Origin: Zizania palustris
Lineage: Eukaryota > Streptophyta > Magnoliopsida > Poales > Poaceae
DNA: 64,000 bases
Direction: 5' to 3'
Assembly: GCA_019279435.1 (NCBI GenBank)
Contig: JAAALK010000288.1
Span: 53,929,624 to 53,993,623, forward strand
The notes beneath the pieces were generated by a model. The model had not been told where the DNA came from. It ran no database searches and saw only the letters and a program-made list of their open reading frames with translations. Positions 53,764-64,000 of the stretch are shown here, piece by piece; position 1 is the stretch's first letter, and every line of letters starts with the position of its first letter. The position numbers and the translations under genes were made by a program.

Positions 53764-56201
53764 TCATGCGTAATACCGCTTTAGATGCTCCGCATGCCAG
53801 GCATGTTTTAGCTCTTCCCCTTCTAAGGTAGCTAATTTGAACGAACCGGGTTGGCCATAGCGGAGGATGATGAATGGTCCTTCCCATTTGTTACCAAGCT
53901 TCCTTTGGGTGAGCACACTTCGGAGGGCGAGGTGAGCTGGCTTTAACTCCCTCAGCTTCACCTTGGGGTTGTACCAGGCTTTCGTTTGGTTGTGATACTT
54001 GGTGAAGTTGGTGATGGCTCGGAGTCTTGTTTCTTCGGAGAGGTCGATTGAGACGCTACTTTCCTGCTCGTCTTTAGGCTTTGTTGCTCGTAAAGAGCCG
54101 CCTTTGTGCTCCGTTGGGATCATCACTTCGTCTCCAAATAATAGCCGAATCATGTGAACCCAGTTGCCCGAGTCTGAGTGGTTCGCATGGACCACAAAAT
54201 CTTCGGTAGTTCCTTTGTACAGAGTCCTCTAGCGAGGCCCACAATCCGGCGGTTGAGGCCAAACAGTATATTTCCATTGGCCCTCTCGATGGCTCTGTTA
54301 GATTGCGGGTGTCGGACTACAGCGAAGCATAGCTATATTCCTAGCTCTTCGTAGAACTGCCTGAATGGTTTAGCATCGAACCGGCAGATGATATTTTTCC
54401 AAAAGAACTTTTGGACACTCTTTGAGGTGATGGCGGTTAGTGGTTCGGCTTCCACACACTTCGAGAAATATTCAATCACGACCACGGCGAACCTGAAGTT
54501 CCCTTTGGCTCTTGGGAAAATACCTATAGGATCCATCCCCCATCAGGCCAAGGGCCAAATCGGGGTAAAGATTTGGAGCGGGGAGGGGGGTTGGTGGCTC
54601 CGTCGCCCCATCCATTGGCACCCCTAGCAGGTACGCACCAGGGCTTCGGCATCGGACATGATAGTGGGCCAGTATATACCTTGGCAAAGTGTTTTTCCCG
54701 CTAGGGCCCGAGACGCTAGGTGGTTGCCGCATAGGCCTTCGTGGATGTCTTGTAGTACTTGTTGCCCCTCGGGGCGGGAGATGCACCGGAGCAATGGCGA
54801 GCATACACCAATTTGTACAATTCTCTGTTGATGACGCGGTAGTGCCACACCCTATGCTAAAGTCTTAGAAGCTCAGGCCCCACGGGGAGCTCCCCTTCAC
54901 TCCGCGGCAAGTTTAGGATCTGGTCTCGCCAGTCTTTGGGGGTAGTGCAGAGGACCTTGGCGGGCTCCGGAGGTGGCACCGAGGGCCTGGATAGCTCTTC
55001 GAAAAAAGCTCCTGGGGTACATCTTGGCCTCCGGTTGCTGCTTTGGTGATGATGTTTGCTTGCAGGTTATTGGCTCGTAGGATGCTTTGGACCGAGATTC
55101 CCTTGAATGCTGCTTCGGTCTTGCAGATTGCTTCTAGATAAGCAGCAAGATTCAGGTGTCGCACCTGGAAGATCTTATCTACGTGCCTTGCTACAATATG
55201 GGAATCTGTTTTTACAACAATCTGGGCAGCGCGTAGGCTTTTCGAAGGCCTAACAACACACCTTCGTACTCAGCTACATTATTTGTGGCTTTAAAATTTA
55301 ATCTTATAGAATACAATGCTTTTTGCCTTGATGGTGAAATAATGACTGCTCCGGCACTTGCTCTAGAGGCTTGGTGTTCTCCGTCGGAGTATACCATCCA
55401 TACTCCTTCGCTGGCTCCTTCCGGAGTCCAGGTTCGTCAGTGGAGTCCATTCCGTGACGAAGTCAGCGAGGATCTACGATTTGATGGTGGTCCTGGCGAC
55501 GAACGTGATGTCGAAGGGGGCAAGCTCCACTACCCATTTTCTTATTCTTCCAGGGGCATATCTATTTCTAAACATATCCCCAAGGGGGTACGAAATAGGG
55601 ATGATGATACCGTGGGCCAAGTAGTGGCGCAACTTCCTTGAAGCCATTACGAGGGCATAAGCTATTTTTCGAGATCGATGTACCTCGTCTTGGCTCCCGA
55701 AAGGGCTTCGGACACGAAATATACCGGCCTCTGGATTATCTTCCCTTCAAGTTCTTATTCTTGTATTAGCATGGCGCTTGTCGCGAAGCCAGTTGCAGCG
55801 AGGTAGACGAAGAGGGTCTCTCCGTTATGGGGAGTAGTGAGAGTAGCCAGGCTGGCAAGGTATTCCTTGATCTTGTCGAAGCACTTTTGACATTCAGGGG
55901 TCCAAGCGAAGTCCATTGACCATTTTAGTGCCTTGAAGATCGGGAGGCTTCGTTTGGCGGACCTGGCGAGGAGCGGCTGAGGGTGGTGAGGCAACCGGCT
56001 ATCTTCTGGATCTGCTTTAAATTCTCCGGGGGGTCATTTGTTGTAGTGTGTTGATCTGGGTTGGGCTAGCTTCGATACCTCGGTTCGAGACTAGGTATCC
56101 TAGTAGCTTGCCGACACGGGCCCCGAAGACACATTTGTCGGAGTTCAGGCGGATCTCGCAAGCTCAGAGGCTATTAAACGTCTCAGCTATGTCTAGGCTA
56201 T
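53764..56201 (-). pseudogene. Element E pol: integrase, RNase H domains, RT end
   Basis: Minus-strand pieces: integrase C-terminus 54195-53764 (ends HAEHLKRYYA), core 54536-54333 and zinc finger 54848-54624; archaeal-type RNase H 55397-54913 (YSDGEHQASRA, NNVAEYEGVLLGL); first RNase H around 55700; RT end 55994-55755. It is cut at 56201 by element F inside the RT. Stops and small indels separate the pieces. Confidence 0.8.
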
Positions 56202-56695
56202 TGTTAGGGGAAAATACTTCATCCTCATGATCCTCAAGATTCCAAGAAGAAGATGTGTCATAATCTCAAAGTCCAAGACTTGTCTCTAGATTAAAAGGTT
56301 TAAGGTCGAAGGGTCCGTCCAAACTCTGGTCCGAAGAGACCCTCCGAAAGGCTTCCCCTCCGAAGTGGAAAACAACTAGAAGGATGAGACATTTACTTTA
56401 TATACCTCCTTCAAACATACTTACCATATTAACCTTATTCGGGGTACTGAAATAGTTTCCACTATGTCGGTTGTAATTGAAGGGTAAAAAGGTATTTTCC
56501 CTAGAGTTTTTATCTATAAATACCCCCCTTCTCACCCTGTAATAGGCATCGAATCTTCAGATATTCAATACACAACTTCAAACTACTTCGAGCTATTATC
56601 CTATTCGGAGGCTTGAGATAGTCCGCTTTCACAAACACTTCGTTTGTTAGTTCTTAACTTTGAAGAACTTGTTAGTGTAATCTTTTACACCAACA
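56202..56695 (+). repeat. Element F 5' LTR
   Basis: TGTTAGGGGAAAATACTTC ... TTACACCAACA, 494 bp. The right half is close to A and C (CACTATGTCGGTTGTAAT, TATAAATACCCCCC at 56515) but the left U3 part differs strongly. Confidence 0.85.
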
Positions 56696-56697
56696 GT

Positions 56698-56715
56698 TGA
56701 TGCCATCCATGGGGA
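56698..56715 (+). other. Element F degenerate primer binding site
   Basis: TGATGCCATCCATGGGGA against TGGCGCCGTCCGTGGGGA in A; all four changes are G-to-A or C-to-T, three at CpG. Confidence 0.65.
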
Positions 56716-56900
56716 ACCTAGTTCTAAAAGCTAGTTCTCTGCCACTACCTGTATTTCGAAGAGCGTTTGCGGAGGGAGTTTCGGAGTCTCAAGATTCCAT
56801 GCACCCTTCGGCAAGGGGCTTCAAAATAAAGTTCGAAGATCTTTCCTCACCTTCCTCAATCATTCGAAGCCTCTGCTTTTCGCACCTTAGCTTCTAAGTC

Positions 56901-58196
56901 ATGCCTCCCAAGCGGAGTCTAGCCACCGGTCCTCCTCGAAGGTCCCCTCGAACCTCCGGTGTAGGACCTTCAGACGTTCCCTAAACTCCCGAAGTAGTCA
57001 TTAGACCTCGAGCATCCGGAGTCCCTCGGGTAGCTCCGTCTATACTTTGAACTGATTATGTCAGTTCTCAAGACCGGGAGGACCCCTCCGGAAGAAGAAA
57101 AGACCTTCCTGAGGATGTGGCTGCTCAGGTAGCGCAGCTTCAGGCAGAAGTAGCAAGATGGAGGGAGGAGGCTGCGAACAGGCTTCGCCCTCAAGCCATC
57201 CCTCCTGCTTCGGAAGTGCATCAAGATGATGACCCTGATGGTTATCCCGAAGCCCCTCAAATCCAAGAGGATGCCGAGAATGCCTCCTTCAACAACGAAT
57301 CTTCGTTACATCCGGACCTAGAGAAGGTGCGCTTCGATCCTAGGTTCTGAGCCTCAAAGTTTCACAAGTACTTTGGAGGGTCTAATCCTGGAGAGTTCTC
57401 TCGTTATTATGCCCTTGCAATAGAAGCCAGCGGAGGGGTCTGGAATACAATGGCAAAATGTTTCCCCCTCGCATTTGAAGGTGTGGCCCTTCGTTGGTTC
57501 TGGTCTCTAAAGCCAGGATCAATTAAGTCGTGGGAACAGTTGAAAAGGAAATTCGTGAGTAATTTCCAAGGAACTTTCATGGCCCCAATGTCTACTGGAA
57601 GCCTCTTTTAGGTGAAGCAGCAAGCAGGATAAACCCTTCGAGAATACTTCACGTGCTTCGCCCACACTAAATCTCATATAAAAGGATTGTCCTGAATCTT
57701 CTGTGGTGGATGCGGCGCTGCGAAGGTGTTTTGAATCCCGACCTCCTCAGCAAACTTCACTGGAAGCCGGTGTCTTCAGTAGTGCAACTAATGGCATACT
57801 TCAAATAGTATGCCAAGGCAGAAGAAGGATGCCTCCGAAGAACTGTGGTGCCCATGCCAGCCCTCCCTCGAGAAGTCAAGCCGGAGCCAGAAGCCTCGAT
57901 TCCTCCGCAAGCCCCCTTCGATAATCGCCCTAATGATCATAGAAGGGGAAAGAGACACTTCTGCTCCGAAGTATTGAATATTGCCCCCTCCGCTCCGAAG
58001 ATGCCTTTCAACTATCAATAGGCTCAAGATAATAGGGCTAGTACCTCGAAGCCACAAGAAAAACCGGCTGGCCGAGGCCAGGCTCTTTTTTGTTGTGTAC
58101 ATGGTGAAAACAGAAGCCATGCCATAGAAGACTGTAAGTCTATACTGTCTCTCTGGGGCAAGTATCTAGGGATAAGTTTAGGATGAGTCAGTACAG
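56901..58196 (+). pseudogene. Element F gag
   Basis: ATG at 56901 (MPPKRS). Recognisable parts: VAAQVAQLQAEVARWREEAANRLR, EASGGVWNTMAKCFPLA and WFWSLKPGSIKSW, then a zinc finger CCVHGENRSHAIEDC near 58095. At least four stops and frameshifts (for example 56983, 57348, 57609, 57690). After gag it reads through with CGA where A has TGA. Confidence 0.8.
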
Positions 58197-61100
58197 ATCG
58201 AGCTCCTACAACAACACGACCAGAGCATGTGCAAGCTGTTGGGTGGGCAGGCAATCCTGAAACGCCAATGCAGCTTCTGATGGCCAACATTATGCCACCA
58301 CCGAAGCAAGAAGACCCTCAAGATCACGGCAAATGAGTGGTCCTACCCATCTCTAGAGAGGGGACCCTTGGTAGTATGTCGAAGCGTCGGCAAAGGGATT
58401 ATGTTCGGGAAGTAGGGCATATAGGGACTTCGAACATGGCTGAGAAATGCCCGAGTGGTCCCATGTACCCATTTCATTTTCTGCCCATGATGTTGTAGGG
58501 GTGAAATTCCCCCATGCTGACCCTCTTGTCATTTTAGCTGACATAGCAGGAGTCGAGGTTCGAAGGATATTAGTGGACGGTGGAAACTCTGCTGATATAC
58601 TCTTCATCCAAGCCTTCGATCAAATGTGTATTTCTCGAAGGCATTTGATTCCAGCAGTCCGTCCACTCCAAGGCTTCGCAGGTCCTCCTCTTGATGCCCT
58701 CGGCCAAATAGGCCTCGAGGTTGCCTTTGGTGAGGGGCCCCTGGCCAGAGTTGAGGAAGTTATCTTCGATGTCGTCGACACCCCATACGCCTACAATGCA
58801 ATTTTCGGGAGAGGGATGCTAAACCAATTCAGAGTTGTGGCACATCACAATTATCTGTGTCTCAAGATGCCCACGCAAGGTGGAGTTCTTACAATTTCAG
58901 GAGACCAGGCCGCAGCTCAGAGAGCAGGATATGGCCACGGCCCACCTCTCGATCCTCGGCAAGTAAACAGCATGCAGGAGCACTCGAAGAAAACTTCAGA
59001 GTCCTCGGACCCATCGAAGAGCCCTTCCCTCAAACCAAGCCCAGAAGGTGATGTAATCACAAGGATGATTCTCAAAGAAGGCAAAGAATATCCCATTCAG
59101 TTTGGTAAGGGGCTACCTTCAGAAATATCTACTTTGCTAGAAGAAGTAGTTCGAGAAAATTTAGATATCTTCGCTTGGTCAGACAAAGATATCCCCGGAG
59201 TTGACCGGAGCATTATCGAGCATAGTTTACCTCGTCAACCCTAAGGCTCGACCAATTCGCTAGGGGCTCCACAAATTATCAATTGAGAGAGCAGACCTCG
59301 CTAAAGCGGAGGTAGAAAAGTTGCTGAGAGCTGGAATTATCAGGGAGGTAGCCCACACGGAGTGGTTGGCTAACCCTGTTTTCGTCACGTAGAAAGGCTC
59401 AGGCAAATGGCGCGTGTGCATTGATTTTACTTCTTTAAATAAAGCATGCCCCCGAGACCACTACCCCATGCCCCACATCGATCAACTTGTGGATTCTATG
59501 GCTGGCTCCAAGCTCTTAAGCTTCCTAGATGCATACTCTGGTTATCATCAAATTTGGCTAAAGCGCGAAGACGAAGCCAAGACGAGTTTTATAACTCCTT
59601 CCGGAGTATTCTGTTATGTCTGAATGCCCTTTGGCTTGCGGAATGCTGGGGAAATTTTTTCACGTCTTATTGCTAAGGCTCTAGGTCACCAAATAAGCCA
59701 AAATGTCGAAGCCTATATGGATGACATTGTAATAAAAAGTGCAGTAAAGCACCAGCATAGTCTACACCTAGCAGAAACTTTTGAGAGCCTCCGAGCATGT
59801 GGAGTTCGCCTCAACCCTCAAAAATGTATATTCGGAGCACAAGCAGGAAAATTTCTAGGGTACTTAGTTTCGAGCAGAGGAATCGAAGCTAGCCCGACGT
59901 AGATAAGTGTACTACAAACAATGGCTAAGCTTGAAAATTTGAAGCAAGTCTAGAAGCTGACAGGACGCCTCGCAGCCCTTAGCAGATTCATAGCCAGATC
60001 AGCAGAGCGAAGCCTCCCAATTTTCAAAGCCCTAAAGGGGTCCGAAAGTTTCAAATGGACGCCGAAGTACCAGAAAAGCTTTGATGATATTAAAGATTAT
60101 CTCAGAAATTTTTCAACACTTACTGTGCCCCTCCCAGAAGAAACTCTCCTTCTTTATATTGCAGCAACAGGCTCCGCAGTAAATGTAGTGCTTGTCAGAG
60201 AAATAGAGCTCAAGGGAAAACTGGTGTAGAACCCAGTATACTTCATTTCAAAAGCTTTGTCCAAAGAAAAAACATGGCACTCCGAGCTCGAGAAATTTGT
60301 TTTTGCTTTAGTAAAGGCCTCGCAGAAGTTAAGGCATTACTTCTTAGCACATAATTTAATCGTCCCTACTTCGTATCCCCTTGGTGATATGCTTCAGAGC
60401 AAAGACTCCACGAGGAGAATTGGAAAATGGGCTGTTGAGCTAGCCCCTTTGGCATTTCTTTCACTGCAAGAAAAGCTATTAAATCCCAAGTTATAGCTGA
60501 TTTTGTGGCCGAGTGGACTCCATTTGTAGTTTGGGCTCCGGAAGAACCCTGCGAAGGATTATGGACAATATTTTCTAACAGAGCTTATTAAGCATCCGGG
60601 GCTGGTGCCGGAGCCGTAATAATATCACCTTCAGGGAAAAAAGAAATGTATTCTGCAAGTCTCAACTTCAAGTCCACTAACAACATTGCAGAATACGAAG
60701 GAATCCTGCTTGGTCTCTAAAAAGCAAGAGCACTTGGAGCAACTAGAATTGTAATAAAAACATATTCCCATGTTATTGCAGGGCACGTTGACAAAAGCTT
60801 CCAAGCTAGGAATCCACATCTTGCAAAATATTTAGAAGAAATCCGCAAGATGGAGGCATTGTTCAAAGGAATTTCTATCCGAAGCATCCCTCGAGCAGAT
60901 AATCAGCTTGCAGACGTCTTAGCAAAGGCTGCAGCCAGAGCATTGGATGTCCCGGAAGGCGCTTTTTATGAAGAACTTGTTAAACCTTCGGTGCATCAAC
61001 TGCCCTCCTTAGAAGTCCTTTGCATTCCAGTCACTGATTGGCGGAGCCCAATTTTGGATATTTTGCAAAACAATACAACTTCGCTGTAACGTCTAGATTT

Positions 61101-62150
61101 GCAAAGGTTCCAAGCAAGGGTTTGGAATTATAAGCTTGTCAACGGGGTAATTTATAAAGCCGGAGTCTGTTCTCCTCTACTCCGATGCATCTTACAACCT
61201 GAAGGCCAAGATATACTTCGGGAAATTCATGAAGGCCTGTGTGGCAGCCACTTAGCCCCTCGTGCTCTAGCAGGAAAAACACTTCGCTAGGGGCTTTATT
61301 GGCCAACAATTGTAAGAGATGCAGAAACATTGGTTCGAACCTGCCAAGGGTGCCAGTGGATGGGTAGATGAAGCCATCGTCTACTACACCTCTTCAAGTT
61401 ATTGCTCCGGTATGGCCAATGGCACGATGGGGAATGGATCTCATCGACCCTTTTCCAATGGCGAAAGGCAGCTTGAAGTTCGCGGTGGTAGCAATCGAAT
61501 ACTTTTCTAAATGGGTCGAAGTTGAACCCTTAACTGCTATCACTTTGAAAAATGTACAGAAATTCTTTTGGCAGTATATTATTTGCAGGTTTGGAGTGCC
61601 TAGGGAGTTGACCATCGACAATGGCACCCAATTTGAAGCTAGACCCTTTAAAGAATTTTGCGAAGGTTTGGGCATTAAGTTGTGTTTTGCAACTATTCGT
61701 CACCCCCAGTCCAACGGAGCCATCGGGCAGGAAAATGGAAATATTCTATCTAGTTTAAATCGAAGGATTGTTGGGCTGGCAAAGGGGTTGTGGACTGAAA
61801 AGCTTCCTAAGATTTTATGGTCCATTTGGACCACTCAAGCTAGGTCGATAGGATTCACCCCATTCATTTTGTTGTTCGAAGATGAGGCCATAACAAGGCT
61901 TCAAGCTGTCGCCAATATGATGAAGTACCAAGACTAGACGAAGGCATGGTATTACCCAAAGGTAAAAGTTAATGAACTTAAACCGGGTCATTTGGTACTG
62001 CGAAGTGTAATTGCTCCGAGGAAGTTAGGAAACAAATGGGAAGGACCATATATTATCCTATGCTCAGAGCGCCCCGAATCTTTTAAATTAGCTAATTTAG
62101 ACGGGGAAGAGTTAAAGCATGCAGAGCACCTTAAACGTTATTACGCTTAG
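58197..62150 (+). pseudogene. Element F pol
   Basis: Protease and linker 58447-59244 (LVDGGNSADI); RT 59250-59935 with stops at 59392 and 59621, YMDD at 59715-59726; first RNase H around 60150-60500; archaeal-type RNase H 60540-60960 with SNRA in place of SDGA; integrase 61100-62150 with D, D motifs (GMDLIDPF, LTIDNGTQF) but GAIGQENG where GAVERANG stands in A, losing the catalytic Glu. TAG at 59952 is shared with B. About 100 bp are missing near 61892. Ends HLKRYYA with TAG at 62148. Confidence 0.82.
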
Positions 62151-62311
62151 GGGCTCCTTGTAATCAATTGTAAAGTATCTTTCTAAAATAAATAAAGATG
62201 AAGGTTCGAATTATGCTTACTCTTCAAATATTCCTTACCCCTGGTGGACGCATCAGAGGAACGGATATGCTTGCGGAAATAAGCATCTTTCATCAGAACC
62301 CAGCAAACGGC
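62151..62311. other. Spacer after pol, element F
   Basis: Short non-coding stretch similar in position to 10401-10608; no feature seen. Confidence 0.45.
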
Positions 62312-62860
62312 CTTTGAACCATCGGTTCAAGGATTCCGTAAAAGAAGCAGAAGGTGGCCAAACCCTACAGATTCTAGGCTTCGGCTTGATAGCATCCGTA
62401 GAAGAGTCTAAGGACTTTAAAAGAACAGATTTCCGATCCTCCGGGTTCGAAGCATATGTAAAAGAGCCTAAGGTGGCCAAACCCTACGGATTCCAGGCTT
62501 CGGCTTGATAGCATCCGTAGAAGAGTCTAAGGACTTTAAAAGAACATATTTCCGATCCTCTGGGTTCGAAGAATATGTAAAAGAGCCGAAGGTGGACAAA
62601 CCCTATGGATTCCAGGTTTCATCTTGATAGCATTCGTAGAAGAGTCTAAGGACTTTAAAAGAACATATTTATGATCCTCCGAGTTTGAAGCATTTGTAAA
62701 AGAGTCGAAGGTGTCCAAACCCTACGGATTCTAGGCTTCAGCTTGATAGCATTCGTAGAAGAGTCTAAGGACATTAAAAGAACATATTTTCGATCCTCCG
62801 GGTTCAAAGCATCTGTAAAAGAGTCATAGGCGACCAAGTAATAAGGTTTCAAGGCTCCGG
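62312..62860. repeat. 119 bp tandem repeats, element F
   Basis: About four and a half units; the TTCCGATCCT-like landmark recurs at 62431, 62550, 62669 and 62788, exactly 119 bp apart. Each unit is two related halves of 59 and 60 bp (GCATATGTAAAAGAGCCTAAGG and GCATCCGTAGAAGAGTCTAAGG starts), related to the 61 bp unit of A and C. Confidence 0.88.
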
Positions 62861-63136
62861 CCAAATGAAACACATCATAAGTCCTAAGTGACCGATGTCG
62901 GAGCTTATAAGTATAAACTCATCTCCAAAAATTATAAACATCACAATACGAACGTACAGTTCGAAGAACTCTACGAAAGAGTTAAATTCATGATTACCAA
63001 GTACTATTGCAAAGCACCAGTTTCTTATACCAAACATTGTGTCTGACGGACCTTATTGCATTGCATATGAGTAAGGTACAATGATGCTTCTCAGATAATT
63101 TGTATTAATTGGATAATCATGTTACAATCATCGTAA
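62861..63136. other. Non-coding stretch before the antisense gene end, element F
   Basis: About 280 bp, AT-rich; nothing recognised. Confidence 0.45.
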
Positions 63137-64000
63137 TTATGAAAAATTATTATCTAAACCTAAATAAAAGCGGAGACCCCTCTGACCTCTAGAACTACCC
63201 CTAGGATCAGTTCGGTCTTCGGAGCCTGGAGTTCTCAAAACCTTTCTTTTAGTCCGAGTGCCTTTCTTCATCGAAGCCTGCATCTTTTTCTGTTCTTCTT
63301 GAAGTTCGGCCCAAGATAGAAGTTTCTCAGAGCTAACCTCCATTGGGTCTTCGACTTGGTACTCTAAGTCAAAACAATCTACATACTCTGAAGACGAAGA
63401 TTTCTACCTTATCATCTTCTTTAATATAAGATAGGACCTCGTTACAAATTTCGGGTGTTATTTCCCCTTGCTCTCCTCGAGGAACAGAAAATCGTGAACG
63501 CTTATAAGGCCTCAAGCTTTCGAGGATAGCCCATTGTTGGTGAAGCCCTTCATTGAGCTCTAATACCTCGAGGTCAGGGTCCAAAGCATATAACAAAACC
63601 TAGAAACAAACATTCAAGTGAAAACTTTTCATTTATAAACTTTTCAGTCATTAAAATAAAAACATTACAATATCTCATGTACATAATTAAACTTCCTAGG
63701 AGCTAGACCTTCGGGTCAGGAGGCGGAGCGGTTGGCGGAGTTAGGGCCGGAGGCTTCGTCTGAGCTAGCCTTTGCCGACAAGTTTCGTCGATCCAAGCCT
63801 TGGTTGCAGCTTCGTTATCTGCTTTCCAAGTTGCCCGGAAGGCTTCCTAAGCCGAAGCTACATCCAGAGATGGTCGTAGTAAGCCTTCATCGGAGAAGCG
63901 TGCAGGCGTCGAACTCTTAACCAAAGCAACAGAGATCCCGACATCTTCGAGGTGTCGAAGGACTCTGATCCCGACTACTTGCCCGGAGATCTCCCCGTAG
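63137..64000 (-). pseudogene. Element F antisense gene: exons 4 (part) and 5
   Basis: Exon 5 (63599-63137) encodes ALDPDLEVLELNEGLHQQW, EITPEICNEVLSYIKEDD and a tail RGLRFYLGLDNNFS matching A and C, with a frameshift near 63370. A 109 bp intron (63708-63600, GTCTAG...TTTCTAG) stands where intron 4 lies in A. Exon 4 (from 63709 to beyond the window) encodes VGIRVLRHLEDVG and a Trp-containing helix (TWKADNEAATKAWIDE), with one stop near 63848. Confidence 0.75.

Larger units (their letters stand above)
29262..56201 (-). mobile_element. Element E: old, split Tat-type element of the A family
   Basis: Pieces at 29262-29818 and 51608-56201 join across copia II: part of the antisense gene (plus strand), 36 bp repeats, then pol on the minus strand to the RT, where element F interrupts it at 56201. 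Its left side is lost to element G and its right side lies beyond the window. It is the most diverged member of the family here. It retains the aspartate in YSDGE of the archaeal-type RNase H, unlike B and F. Confidence 0.78.
56202..64000 (+). mobile_element. Element F: older Tat-type element of the A family, right end outside the window
   Basis: 5' LTR 56202-56695, degenerate primer site, broken gag and pol, 119 bp repeats and the 3' exons of the antisense gene. The five bases before the LTR are GCTAT; the other end is outside the window. It lies in the RT of element E. It shares two lesions with B. Confidence 0.88.

Noticed and set aside
1..64000. Host protein genes, tRNA, rRNA or pararetrovirus sequence
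   Set aside because: Every sizeable coding stretch was assigned to Ty3/gypsy or Ty1/copia domains or to the antisense gene. No tRNA cloverleaf or rRNA was recognised by eye, and no envelope or movement-protein-like segment was seen.

Overview
The window is a block of nested LTR retrotransposons from a plant nuclear genome, most likely a repeat-rich angiosperm. No host gene, tRNA, rRNA or bacterial-style feature was recognised. The evidence is plant-specific retroelement types: Ty3/gypsy elements of Tat type (CxxH-type gag zinc finger, degenerate first RNase H plus a second archaeal-type RNase H) and Ty1/copia elements of SIRE/Maximus type (about 2 kb LTRs, long G-rich 3' region, iMet primer site). 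The species cannot be named from the sequence.

Layout, left to right (element letters are mine). B (1-2955, minus) is a decayed Tat-type gag-pol fragment. Copia I (2956-22828, plus) is a 5'-truncated SIRE-type element whose 3' LTR is followed directly by a second internal region and an LTR end. Its integrase region is replaced by an unidentified sequence (3820-4452 plus 15846-16800), and that sequence is split by element A (4453-15840, plus), a young, nearly intact Tat-type element with 495 bp LTRs and a CATAC target duplication. G (22829-29261, minus) is a different Tat-type family, truncated on its left by copia I. E (29262-29823, 51608-56201, minus) is an old member of the A family. Copia II (29824-51602, plus, TAAAG duplication) lies inside E and is itself split by element C (36650-47548, minus, TCCAT duplication), a close relative of A. 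F (56202-64000, plus) is an older relative of A, inserted in the pol of E and running off the window.

The A-family elements A, C, E and F carry, between pol and the 3' LTR and on the opposite strand, a gene-like unit. In A and C it has a TATA box. It has up to five exons joined by four short GT-AG introns whose phases (1,1,0,0) fit the reading frame. The predicted protein is about 1,100 residues: an N-terminal domain resembling the 'putative gypsy type transposon' family (Pfam Transposase_28), an acidic/basic middle, a long coiled coil and a basic tail. It converges on pol, and tandem repeats lie between the two 3' ends with periods of 61, 61, 36 and 119 bp (the last a dimer of about 60 bp). 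This antisense unit with its repeat spacer is the most interesting system in the window.

Inferred order of events: E is oldest; G, copia II and F inserted into E; copia I inserted into G; the unidentified sequence entered copia I; A entered that sequence most recently (LTRs about 99.4% identical by eye); C entered copia II. B and F share a nonsense codon and a lost RNase H aspartate, so they descend from a defective copy. Almost every gene is broken. The cleanest are gag and pol of A (one stop codon between them) and pol of copia II (split by C). All homology calls are by reading, not by database search.
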